A program made the translations under genes and the position numbers. Positions 24,556-32,444 of a DNA stretch of 64,000 nucleotides are shown here, one piece after another (positions within the stretch are counted from its first letter, which is position 1; each line of letters starts with the position of its first letter). A model generated the notes under the pieces. That model ran no database searches, was not told where the DNA came from, and worked only from the letters and a program-made list of their open reading frames with translations. Origin of the DNA: Beijerinckiaceae bacterium (lineage in GTDB: Bacteria > Pseudomonadota > Alphaproteobacteria > Rhizobiales > Beijerinckiaceae); the NCBI GenBank assembly GCA_947370975.1, contig CANBNG010000019.1:1-64000 (forward strand), written 5' to 3'.

Positions 24556-26097
24556 ATGAGTGAAATCACAGCCGAGATGATCGAACGGGGGCGCGGGGTT
24601 GATCCTGCTTTCATCGCCCGCAAGAAGCGCATCTCCTCGCGTGTGCGCGAGGCGCGCGAACGGCTGACCTCATCGGGCACGGGGCACCGCGCTTTCGATC
24701 TCGAATTGCTCCGGCTTTTTGCCCAAAGCCGCATGACCTCCATTCCCGCGCTCGCCCTCATCGGGCTTGGCGTTGCGAGCATGGCCTTCATGTGGGTGCC
24801 CGACACGGAGGTGCTCGTCTGGCTTGGCCTGATCTGGTCCTGCCAGCTGATTTCCTTCAAGACCGCCAAGCGCCTTCTCGAACTGCCAGACACACATATC
24901 AACGTGCTGTTCTGGCGTCGTCGCTTTGTGGCGACCGAGGTCTGTCAGGGCATGGTCTGGGCCATGCTGACCGTGCTCTTTCTCGATGTGGCAGATTCCA
25001 ACGCGCGCATTTTCGTGCTCTTCGTGCTGATGCTCAGCGCAGCACTGATGTCGCTGGTCTCGGCCACTGTTCCGCTCGCTGTCTATGCGGGCCTCGTGCC
25101 GACCACCATCGCCGTTCTGCTTTACATGCATCCGATCTGGCAGGCCGAGGCGTGGCCCTTGTCGCTTCTGGCCTGTGGCGCACAATTCTTTTTTATCGTT
25201 CTGGCGCAGCGACTTTATGCGACCAGTCTCTCCAGCCTGTCCTTCAGGCTTGAAAAAGACATGCTCATCGCCGAGCTCGAACAGGCAAAGTCGAATTCCG
25301 ATGAAGCGCGCCGCCGCGCCGAAGAAGCCAATCTCGCCAAATCACGGTTCCTCGCCACCATGAGCCACGAGTTGCGCACGCCGCTCAATGCCATTCTGGG
25401 TTTTTCCGAAGTGATGAAGGGCGAGATGTTTGGAACCCATGGCGTGCCCGCCTACAAGGATTATTCCAACGACATTCATTCGAGCGGCCAGCATCTGCTG
25501 ATGCTCATCAATGAAATTCTCGATCTCTCGCGCGTCGAGGCCGGGCGTTACGACCTGCGCGAAGAGCCGGTCTCGCTCGCCGATGTCGTCGAGGATTGCC
25601 TGCATCTCATGTCGCTGCGCGCACAAAAGCGCGACATCAAAATTTCCGAAGCGATCGAAGTTTCCCTGCCGCGGCTGTGGGGTGACGAGCGCGCCTTGCG
25701 CCAGATCGCGCTCAATCTTCTGACCAACGCCATCAAGTTCACGCCGCAAGGCGGGCACGTCACGCTCAAATGCGGCTGGACGCAGAGCGGCGGGCAATAT
25801 CTCTCCATCCGCGACACGGGCCCCGGCATTCCACCCCATGAAATTCCGATTGTCATGTCCTCGTTTGGACGCGGAACGCTGGCGCAGAAAAATGCCGACG
25901 AGGGCTCGGGCCTTGGCCTGCCCATCGTGAAGGGGCTTGTCGAATTGCATGGCGGCACGTTCAACATCGTGTCCGAACTGCGGGTTGGCACGGAAGTTAC
26001 CGTGATCTTCCCGGCCGAGCGCGTGATCGATGCCAATGCGACCCATCCCGAGCGGCGCAGGCCCGAGGGCCGCAGCTTTGCGCGTCAGGCGGCCTGA
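24556..26097 (+). CDS. Membrane sensor histidine kinase, PleC/DivJ/PdhS-like core
   Basis: A 513-residue inner-membrane kinase. A cytosolic N-terminal 60 residues precede six hydrophobic segments (about 61-80, 84-102, 131-146, 151-170, 172-191, 199-218), then a coiled linker and the HisKA domain with MSHELRTPLNAILGFSEVM (H271). The HATPase has NLLTNAIKF, RDTGPGIP and GSGLGLPIVKGL. The HisKA text IHSSGQHLLMLINEILDLSRVEAG and the FGRG loop resemble the PleC/DivJ/PdhS kinases that phosphorylate DivK and PleD in alphaproteobacterial cell-cycle control. No receiver domain and no adjacent regulator gene are present, so it is an orphan kinase. No clear ribosome site is seen before the ATG. Confidence 0.88.
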   Translation: MSEITAEMIERGRGVDPAFIARKKRISSRVREARERLTSSGTGHRAFDLELLRLFAQSRMTSIPALALIGLGVASMAFMWVPDTEVLVWLGLIWSCQLISFKTAKRLLELPDTHINVLFWRRRFVATEVCQGMVWAMLTVLFLDVADSNARIFVLFVLMLSAALMSLVSATVPLAVYAGLVPTTIAVLLYMHPIWQAEAWPLSLLACGAQFFFIVLAQRLYATSLSSLSFRLEKDMLIAELEQAKSNSDEARRRAEEANLAKSRFLATMSHELRTPLNAILGFSEVMKGEMFGTHGVPAYKDYSNDIHSSGQHLLMLINEILDLSRVEAGRYDLREEPVSLADVVEDCLHLMSLRAQKRDIKISEAIEVSLPRLWGDERALRQIALNLLTNAIKFTPQGGHVTLKCGWTQSGGQYLSIRDTGPGIPPHEIPIVMSSFGRGTLAQKNADEGSGLGLPIVKGLVELHGGTFNIVSELRVGTEVTVIFPAERVIDANATHPERRRPEGRSFARQAA

Positions 26098-26185
26098 AGG
26101 GCTTGCCAGGATGTGACTGGCCTTTGTGCGCACGCGCCCTATTCTTCGAGGGGTAGATGCCGCTTCAAAACAAAGGTCGCCGCAC

Positions 26186-27736
26186 ATGAATGTTCGCGTT
26201 CTTGCACTCATGTGTGCAGCCATGATCGCCTTGCCCCCGCTGGCCGTGCAAGCCCAACAGCCCGAGCACGAACAGAGCCAGACGCCGCCCGAGGCACGGA
26301 GCGCTTCACCAGAGCGGCGCGCTGCCCCGCCCGCAGCGCCCAATGGCGAGCGCCTGAAGCCCCTGCCCGCCAATGCCACAACCCATCACAAGATGAGCCT
26401 TGGCGGGCGCGATCTCGCCTTCACCGCAACCGCTGGCACAATCCGCCTCTATGATGCGCAACAGGGCGCGCCGCAGGCCGATATTGCCGTCCTGCATTTC
26501 CGCCGCGACGAGACAGATCTCGCGAAGCGGCCCGTGACCTTCGTCTTCAACGGTGGCCCGGGCTATGCGTCGGCCTGGCTCAACCTCGGCGCGCTTGGCC
26601 CGTGGCGTTTGCGCATGGATAAGGAGAGCGCCTTTCCGTCGGCCCCGCCGATCACATTCGACAATGCCGAAACATGGCTCGAATTTACCGATCTCGTTTT
26701 CATCGATCCGCCGGCCACGGGCTACAGTCGCATTCTTGGCAATGAGGACGTGCGCAAGCGCTTCTTCAGCGTCGATGGCGACATTGATGTGCTGGCGGCC
26801 ACCATCCGCCGATGGGTGGAAGAAAACGACCGCATGATCTCGCCCAAGTTTATTGCGGGCGAAAGCTATGGCGGGTTTCGCGCGCCCAAACTCGCCCATG
26901 CCTTGCAAACCGATCAGGGCATCGGCATTGCCGGTCTGGTGATGATTTCGCCGGTGCTCGATTTCGGCCGTTTCAATTCACGCAACGGCCTGCTCGATCA
27001 TGTCGCGCGCCTGCCTTCCTACACCGCCGCCGCGCGGCTGATGAAGGGCGAGAGCGTGACGCGCGAACAGCTCGCCGATGTCGAAGCCTATGCGCGCGGC
27101 GATTTTCTGGCCGAGCTGATGCGCGGCGTGAAAGATGGCGCGGTGCTTGACCGTATGAGCGCGCGCGTGGCCGCGCTCACCGGGCTTGATGGCGATCTCG
27201 TGCGCAAGCTTGCTGGCCGCGTGCCGCCCAACGTGTTCCTGCGCGAATCCTACCGCAACGTGCAGCGCATCGGCAGCCAATATGATGCGACTGTGGCAGG
27301 GCTCGATCCCGCGCCTTTTGCCACGCGCAGCGATGGCGAAGACCAGATGCGGCTTGGCCTGCACGCGCCCATCGTCTCGGCCATGGTCGCGCTCTATCAC
27401 GACAAGCTGAATTGGAAGGTCGAGGGCGCGCGCTATGCCTTCATGAGCGAACAGGCCACGCGGCAATGGGATTGGGGGCATGGCGGCGCGGAGGCGGTAA
27501 GCGCGTTGCGCCAGTCGCTCGCGCTCGATCCCGCCATGCGCGTGCTCATCGTGCATGGCATGACGGATGTGGTGACGCCCTATCTAGAAACGCAAATGGT
27601 GCTCGACCAATTGCCAGATTACGGCGATCCCGCCCGCCTGCGTTTCAGGCTCTATGGCGGCGGCCACATGTTCTATTCACGCGACGAAGCGCGCCGCCAG
27701 TTCCGTGACGACGCGCGCGCGATCTACGTGAAGTGA
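26186..27736 (+). CDS. Serine carboxypeptidase family S10 protein, exported
   Basis: An alpha/beta-hydrolase of 516 residues with a signal peptide (cleaved near VQA-QQ) and a Pro/Glu-rich spacer, hence probably periplasmic. The S10 motifs are FNGGPGYAS (oxyanion region), FIDPPATGYSR and GESYGG with nucleophile S227. The later Asp (IVHGMTDVVTPY) and His (YGGGHMFY) complete the triad. Bacterial members may trim peptides from their C termini, but substrates are little known. The ATG at 26186 is chosen because the signal peptide begins there; AAGG lies upstream. The next gene is convergent. Confidence 0.92.
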   Translation: MNVRVLALMCAAMIALPPLAVQAQQPEHEQSQTPPEARSASPERRAAPPAAPNGERLKPLPANATTHHKMSLGGRDLAFTATAGTIRLYDAQQGAPQADIAVLHFRRDETDLAKRPVTFVFNGGPGYASAWLNLGALGPWRLRMDKESAFPSAPPITFDNAETWLEFTDLVFIDPPATGYSRILGNEDVRKRFFSVDGDIDVLAATIRRWVEENDRMISPKFIAGESYGGFRAPKLAHALQTDQGIGIAGLVMISPVLDFGRFNSRNGLLDHVARLPSYTAAARLMKGESVTREQLADVEAYARGDFLAELMRGVKDGAVLDRMSARVAALTGLDGDLVRKLAGRVPPNVFLRESYRNVQRIGSQYDATVAGLDPAPFATRSDGEDQMRLGLHAPIVSAMVALYHDKLNWKVEGARYAFMSEQATRQWDWGHGGAEAVSALRQSLALDPAMRVLIVHGMTDVVTPYLETQMVLDQLPDYGDPARLRFRLYGGGHMFYSRDEARRQFRDDARAIYVK

Positions 27737-27746
27737 TCGGGCGCCC

Positions 27747-27793
27747 GCTTCTCCCTGAGGGAGAAGCTGTCTGCGAAGCAGACTGATGAGGGG
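27747..27793. repeat. RIME-like double-hairpin repeat
   Basis: Two hairpins in series: GCTTCTCCC-TGA-GGGAGAAGC (27747-27767) and GTCTGC-GAA-GCAGAC (27769-27783), then TGATGAGGGG. On the minus strand the order is CCCCTCA, hairpin with TTC loop, second hairpin, the architecture of the rhizobial RIME1 elements. It lies between the convergent S10 and cobT genes and may also act as a transcription stop. Confidence 0.75.
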
Positions 27794-27808
27794 TTACTAA
27801 GAGGGTTA

Positions 27809-28831
27809 TCAGCCCTCACGCCCCGGCACATGCGCCTGCGCGAAGGTCGCCATGTCGCGGTGACAGGCGAGTGCGGCTTTCAGCAGGCCTGCGGCAAGGG
27901 CTGCGCCCGAGCCTTCGCCCAGACGCATGCCGAGATCGAGCATCGGCGCCTTGCCGATTCGGCGCAGCACTTCGACATGCGCGCCTTCCGCCGACACGTG
28001 GCCTGCAATGCAATGATCGAGCGCAGTGTCATCGATGGCATGCAGCAGCGCTGCGGCGGCTGTTACGACATAGCCATCGAGAATGACCGGGATGCGCTCC
28101 ATGCGCGCGGCCATGATAGCCCCGGCAAGGGCCGCGATTTCGCGCCCGCCGAGACGGCGCATGATTTCCAGCGGATCGGAGAGATGGCCCTCGTTGAGCG
28201 CGATAGCGCGCTCGACCGCATCGATCTTGCGGGCAAGGCCCGCATCGTCGACGCCAGTGCCCCGTCCCACCCAATCGGCCGCCGTGCCGCCGTAAAGCGC
28301 ATGATAGATGGCAGCCGCAATCGTCGTGTTGCCGATACCCATTTCGCCAAGGCACAGCAGATCCGTGCCGCCAGCAATTGCCTCCATGCCAAAGGCGAAG
28401 GTCGCCGCGCAGGCGGCTTCATCCATGGCGGGTTCCTGCGTGATGTCCTTGGTCGGATAATCGAGGGCCAGCTCGAAGACCTTCAGGCCAATGTCGTAGG
28501 TGGCGCAGATCTGGTTGACAGCAGCCCCGCCGGCGGCAAAATTTTCGAGCATGGCGCGGGTGACGGCGGGCGGAAAAGCGCTGACCCCTTGGGCCACCAC
28601 GCCATGATTGGCGGCAAAAACCGCAACCAGGGGCCGCAGGATGGTCGGCTTGGACTTGCCCTGCCAGGCAGCGAGCCATTCGACGCAGGACTCGAGGCGA
28701 CCCAGCGCACCGGCGGGCTTGGTGAGTTGGGCATCGCGCGCGCGCACCTCCTCCACCATCGGCGTCGCAGCCTCGGGCATTTGCAGGAACAGATTGCGGA
28801 TATCGTCGAAAGGCAGGCCGGTGGCGGACAT
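27809..28831 (-). CDS. cobT: Nicotinate-nucleotide--dimethylbenzimidazole phosphoribosyltransferase
   Basis: Makes alpha-ribazole phosphate, the lower-ligand precursor of cobalamin, in the cytosol. The 340-residue length fits. Motifs include LTKPAGALGRLE near residue 40, FAANHGVVAQGVSAFP, GEMGIGNTT and the catalytic glutamate region with GHVSAEGAH; the C terminus has PMLDLGMRLGEGSGAALA. It is divergent from cobS with an 83-base gap, so the two lower-ligand steps are probably coregulated. No cobalamin riboswitch fits in the gap. Confidence 0.97.
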   Translation of the reverse strand: MSATGLPFDDIRNLFLQMPEAATPMVEEVRARDAQLTKPAGALGRLESCVEWLAAWQGKSKPTILRPLVAVFAANHGVVAQGVSAFPPAVTRAMLENFAAGGAAVNQICATYDIGLKVFELALDYPTKDITQEPAMDEAACAATFAFGMEAIAGGTDLLCLGEMGIGNTTIAAAIYHALYGGTAADWVGRGTGVDDAGLARKIDAVERAIALNEGHLSDPLEIMRRLGGREIAALAGAIMAARMERIPVILDGYVVTAAAALLHAIDDTALDHCIAGHVSAEGAHVEVLRRIGKAPMLDLGMRLGEGSGAALAAGLLKAALACHRDMATFAQAHVPGREG

Positions 28832-28914
28832 GAAATTCCCGAAGTTTGATCTGGGGCTCTCTTAAAGCGACTGGACCGTTGAGGGAAGCGCGCGCTTCGT
28901 GCCATGGTCAAGCC

Positions 28915-29718
28915 ATGACCTCGCTCCCCGCCCGCCTCATGGCCGATCTGCTCGCCTGCATGCGCTTCTATTCGCGCCTGCCCGTCCCCGTGCTGCGGTT
29001 TGAGGCCGCACCCTATGCAATGCTCGATTTCGCGCGCTCCATCCGGGTTCTGCCGCTGGCCGGCGCTCTGATCGGCTGCGTCGGCGCTCTGGCGCTGCTT
29101 GGCGCGGATGCGGTGGGCCTGCCGCCGCTGACAGCCGCCGCCCTGGCACTGGCCACCCTGCTGCTCACCACAGGGGCGTTCCATGAGGACGGGCTGGCCG
29201 ATTCCGCCGACGGACTTGGCGGCGGGGCGACAATCGCCCGCAAGCTGGAAATCATGAAGGACAGCCGCATCGGCACTTTTGGGGGCGCGGCGCTGGTCTC
29301 CTCGCTCTTGCTGCGCACCACGCTCATCGCCGAATTGCTGATGCGCTTTGGCTCGGGTCGTGCGGCGCTTCTGATCATTGCCGCCAATGCCGCTTCGCGC
29401 GTGGCAGCGCTCACGCCCCATTACCTGCTGCCGCCCGCCCGCACCGATGGCGCGGCCTGGGCTGCGGCGCGCCCCCTGCCCGCCACGCTTGCCATGGCGG
29501 GCGGGCTCGCCCTGCTGATCGTGCTCGCCACCGCCCTTGCCGGGCTCCCGCCGGGCGCCTTGGTGCTGGGGCTTGTCGCCATGCTTCTGGGCGCGGGCGC
29601 AATGACCGAGATTGCGCGCCGCCAGATCGGCGGCCAGACCGGCGATATTGCCGGGGCCTCGCAACAAATTGCGGAAATCGCCTTTTTCTGTGTGCTGGCG
29701 AGCCGTTTGGCCCTTTGA
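28915..29718 (+). CDS. cobS: Adenosylcobinamide-GDP ribazoletransferase (cobalamin synthase)
   Basis: The inner-membrane enzyme that joins adenosylcobinamide-GDP to alpha-ribazole, the end of cobalamin synthesis. The 267-residue protein has about six hydrophobic helices and the metal-binding motif GAFHEDGLADSADGLGG, then KDSRIGTFGGAAL. The ATG at 28915 begins the family-like MTSLPARLMADLLACMRFYSR; the upstream frame adds 23 unrelated residues. The ribosome site is weak. It pairs with the divergent cobT. Confidence 0.96.
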   Translation: MTSLPARLMADLLACMRFYSRLPVPVLRFEAAPYAMLDFARSIRVLPLAGALIGCVGALALLGADAVGLPPLTAAALALATLLLTTGAFHEDGLADSADGLGGGATIARKLEIMKDSRIGTFGGAALVSSLLLRTTLIAELLMRFGSGRAALLIIAANAASRVAALTPHYLLPPARTDGAAWAAARPLPATLAMAGGLALLIVLATALAGLPPGALVLGLVAMLLGAGAMTEIARRQIGGQTGDIAGASQQIAEIAFFCVLASRLAL

Positions 29719-29748
29719 GACCGGCGCGCGCCGTCCTAGAGAGGGCAG

Positions 29749-29928
29749 ATGAACGAGATCGCCTCACCCTGCATCAAGATCTGCCTGCTCGACGCAACAG
29801 GCCAGACCTGCCTTGGCTGTGGACGCAGCACGGATGAGATTGGCGATTGGTCCTTCATGAGCGAGCCCGAGCGCCAGACCATCATGGCGCGGCTCGCAAC
29901 CCGCACCCCGGAGCCGGACCGGGGCTAG
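29749..29928 (+). CDS. DUF1289 family small Cys-rich protein, 59 aa
   Basis: A short cytosolic protein of the DUF1289 family. The pattern SPCIKICLLD, then CLGCGRSTDEIGDW, gives four cysteines (CxxxC and CxxC) that could bind a metal or iron-sulfur cluster. The family is widespread in proteobacteria and without known function. GAGAGGGC precedes the ATG at 29749. It starts 30 bases after cobS and is probably cotranscribed. Its last four bases overlap the end of the convergent TauE/SafE gene. Confidence 0.85.
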   Translation: MNEIASPCIKICLLDATGQTCLGCGRSTDEIGDWSFMSEPERQTIMARLATRTPEPDRG

Positions 29929-30752
29929 AAGCCCAAAATGCTCGCCAGAAAGCGCAGCGAGACCAGCAGCAGGAAAATGCCGAAGGCCAGCTCCAGCTTG
30001 CGCTTGGTAAGGGCATGGGCGATGCGCACGCCAAGCGGCGCGGTCAGCACGCTCACCGGCGCAAAGGCCGCCAACCCCAGAAGCGAGACAAAGCCCAGCG
30101 AGAGCGGCGGCAGATCGGGCTTGTCCAATCCCGCCAGCACATAGCCGATGGCGCCGGGAATGGAGATCAGCACACCCACGCCCGATGAGGTCGCGACCGC
30201 CTGATGGATGGTGCGGCCATAGAAGGTCATGAACATGGTGGCGAGCTGCCCGCCGCCAATGCCCATCAGGGCCGAGAGCGTGCCATTGAGCAGGCCAAAG
30301 ACCCGCAGGCCCGGCCCCTTGGGCACATCATCGCCAAGCTTCCATTTGAAATTGCCAATGAGGCGCGTCGCGCTGAGGCCCGCGACCACGACAAAGACAA
30401 TCTTGAACACCGAGGGCGGCGCAAAGCGGGCGAGTGCGCTGCCCGCAAGCACGCCGATCAAGGTCGGCAGGGCCCAGGCGCGCAATATCTCCATGTCGAC
30501 TGCGCCTCGCGCATGATGGGCGCGGAAGGAGCGCAGCGAGGTGGGAATGATGATGGCGAGCGAGGTTCCCACACAGAGCGGCATGCGGGTTTCTTCCGGC
30601 ACGCCGAGAATGCGGAACAATTCATAGAGCACCGGCACGATCAACGCGCCACCGCCCACCCCGAAAAGACCCGCCAGAACGCCCGTGAGCGCACCCGCAG
30701 CCGCAAGAGCCGCCGCGAGGAAGGCGAGTTCGGTGAGGGAATGTCCGATCAT
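29925..30752 (-). CDS. TauE/SafE family membrane permease
   Basis: A 275-residue inner-membrane protein with about eight hydrophobic segments and the family repeat motifs GVLAGLFGVGGGALIVPVLY and GTLSALMGIGGGQLATMFM. TauE/SafE members export sulfite, sulfoacetate or other organosulfonates, or take up organic anions; the substrate is not set by sequence. No sulfonate genes stand beside it. The ATG at 30752 is the only good start. The neighbour at 30826 reads the same way. Confidence 0.92.
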   Translation of the reverse strand: MIGHSLTELAFLAAALAAAGALTGVLAGLFGVGGGALIVPVLYELFRILGVPEETRMPLCVGTSLAIIIPTSLRSFRAHHARGAVDMEILRAWALPTLIGVLAGSALARFAPPSVFKIVFVVVAGLSATRLIGNFKWKLGDDVPKGPGLRVFGLLNGTLSALMGIGGGQLATMFMTFYGRTIHQAVATSSGVGVLISIPGAIGYVLAGLDKPDLPPLSLGFVSLLGLAAFAPVSVLTAPLGVRIAHALTKRKLELAFGIFLLLVSLRFLASILGF

Positions 30753-30825
30753 CGGGGCTCTCGATGTGCAAAGCGAAGGAGCTTCGCTTTTGGGCCATCT
30801 GGCCCCTCATCGCAACCCGGCTGAT

Positions 30826-31212
30826 TTAATGCAGTGGGCGAGCGCCCATCTGCGGGCCCCAGGACGGGGCAGCCATATCGAGCTCGACACCTTCCGTGCA
30901 GATGGCCGCGCAAGCCGCCAGCGTCTCGCCGCAGGCCGCAAGCGGGGCCTCGTCGACATGGCGAGCACAGGCGAGCGCGGCGCGCTCGGTGATTTCCACG
31001 CAGACCCGCAGCACCATGTCGCGCAGGTCAGGCAGGCGAGCCAGGCAATCGGCGCTAAGCGAGGTCACGCGCGCGGCCTCGCTCAAGCAGCCAGCCAGAT
31101 CGCCATCGCCTGCCAGAGCCTCGCTGCCCCGCATGAAAGCCAGAGCCTCGCCGCAGGCCCGTGCCGCATCCAGGCAGGACTCGATTCTCGTGTCGACGCT
31201 GGGATCTGTCAT
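30826..31212 (-). CDS. Cys-rich four-helix protein, possible copper-binding (Csp/DUF326-like)
   Basis: A 128-residue protein with nine cysteines at 13, 20, 42, 56, 71, 82, 94, 101 and 105. Helical stretches carry Cys at seven-residue steps (SCLDAARACGEA, AACGETLAACAAIC), and CARH follows at 82-85. This pattern resembles the four-helix-bundle copper storage proteins (Csp), which hold Cu(I) on inward-facing cysteines, though with fewer Cys than Csp1. No signal peptide is seen, so a cytosolic store is more likely, as for Csp3. The link is by pattern only. The gene lies 34 bases downstream of dusA. Confidence 0.6.
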   Translation of the reverse strand: MTDPSVDTRIESCLDAARACGEALAFMRGSEALAGDGDLAGCLSEAARVTSLSADCLARLPDLRDMVLRVCVEITERAALACARHVDEAPLAACGETLAACAAICTEGVELDMAAPSWGPQMGARPLH

Positions 31213-31246
31213 TCTGCGCTCGCAATGGAAAATTCAGGTGAAACTC

Positions 31247-32242
31247 TCAAGGCGCAAACGCCAGGGACACCTTAGGGTTGCAGACATGATCGAGCGCTTG
31301 CCGGATCACATCGATCCCCGCGCCCGCCACCGGCGCGCCGGTCGCCAACGTGCGCCGCCAGGCGCGCGCGCCCGGCAGACCCGTGAAAAGGCCGAGCATA
31401 TGGCGCGTCATGTCATGAAGCCGCACGCCCTCTGCAAGGCGGGCCTCGACGTAGGGGATGTAAGCCTCGACTGCGGCAAAAGCATCGGCCACCGGCGCAG
31501 GCTCGCCAAACAGCAGCGGATCGACACCGAGCAGAATATCGGGGTTCTGGTAGGCCGCGCGGCCAAACATCACGCCATCGAGCCCCTCGAGCTGGGGCAT
31601 GGCGGCTTCAATCGTCTGCAAGCCGCCGTTCAGCGCAATCGGGAGCGCGGGATAATCGCGCTTCAACGCATGCACGATGTCGTAATCAAGCGGAGGAATA
31701 TCGCGGTTTTCCTTGGGCGAGAGCCCCTGCAGCCAGGCCTTGCGCGCATGCACGACAAGCCCGTCGACACCGGCATCCACCACGCTTTGGGTGAGCGCCC
31801 ACAAAGCCTCGCGCGGCTCCTGATCGTCGACGCCGATCCGGCATTTCACCGTGACAGGAATTTTGACCGCCGCCTTCATCGCCGCAACACAATCGCCCAC
31901 AAGCACGGGCGCGCGCATCAGGCAGGCGCCAAAAGCGCCGTTCTGGACGCGGTCGGACGGACAGCCGCAATTGAGATTGATCTCGTCATAGCCAAACGCC
32001 TCGCAAATGCGGGCGCTCTGGGCGAGCGCTGCGGGATCGGACCCGCCAAGCTGCACGGCAACGGGATGCTCGACAGCATCAAAGCCCAGCAATCGCTGCC
32101 GGTCGCCATGGATAATGGCGCCCGTCGTGACCATTTCCGTATAGAGCAAGGCCCGGCGCGACATGGTGCGATGGAAGACACGGCAATGCGTATCAGACCA
32201 GTCCATCATCGGGGCAACGGAAAATCTTGGGCTGTGCGTCAA
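31247..32242 (-). CDS. dusA: tRNA-dihydrouridine(20/20a) synthase DusA
   Basis: A flavin enzyme that reduces uridine 20/20a in the tRNA D-loop using NADPH. The 331-residue protein has FSVAPMMDWSDTHCR, EINLNCGCPSDRVQNG with the catalytic cysteine, KCRIGVDD, VHARKAWLQGLSPKENR and NGGLQTIE, all typical of DusA. The start is a TTG at 32242: GGAG lies 9 bases upstream and no ATG or GTG occurs between the upstream in-frame TGA and the conserved region. The 202-base region upstream holds no gene. Confidence 0.95.
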   Translation of the reverse strand: MTHSPRFSVAPMMDWSDTHCRVFHRTMSRRALLYTEMVTTGAIIHGDRQRLLGFDAVEHPVAVQLGGSDPAALAQSARICEAFGYDEINLNCGCPSDRVQNGAFGACLMRAPVLVGDCVAAMKAAVKIPVTVKCRIGVDDQEPREALWALTQSVVDAGVDGLVVHARKAWLQGLSPKENRDIPPLDYDIVHALKRDYPALPIALNGGLQTIEAAMPQLEGLDGVMFGRAAYQNPDILLGVDPLLFGEPAPVADAFAAVEAYIPYVEARLAEGVRLHDMTRHMLGLFTGLPGARAWRRTLATGAPVAGAGIDVIRQALDHVCNPKVSLAFAP

Positions 32243-32444
32243 GTCTCGGGGCTCCGCGCCACGCAGTCAATCGCGCGGCCTTGCCGGCATATAGAACGAC
32301 GCGACCCAAGGTGCAAAGCCCAAGCGCAGCCGTTCATGCCGCAGCCCGGCTAAAAACAGGCCTTTTGTGTTCAGAGTGTGAACGTCTGCTAAAGTGCATG
32401 GACGCAATTTGCATTACGCAGGCCACGCCTCGGACGCACTCAGC

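Noticed and set aside
28832..28914. Cobalamin riboswitch between cobT and cobS
   Set aside because: The gap is only 83 bases and lacks B12-box-like structure.
32369..32383. GTTCA-N5-TGAAC considered as an SOS LexA box
   Set aside because: The alphaproteobacterial LexA box is a direct repeat GTTC-N7-GTTC, whereas this is an inverted repeat, and the nearby genes are not SOS genes.
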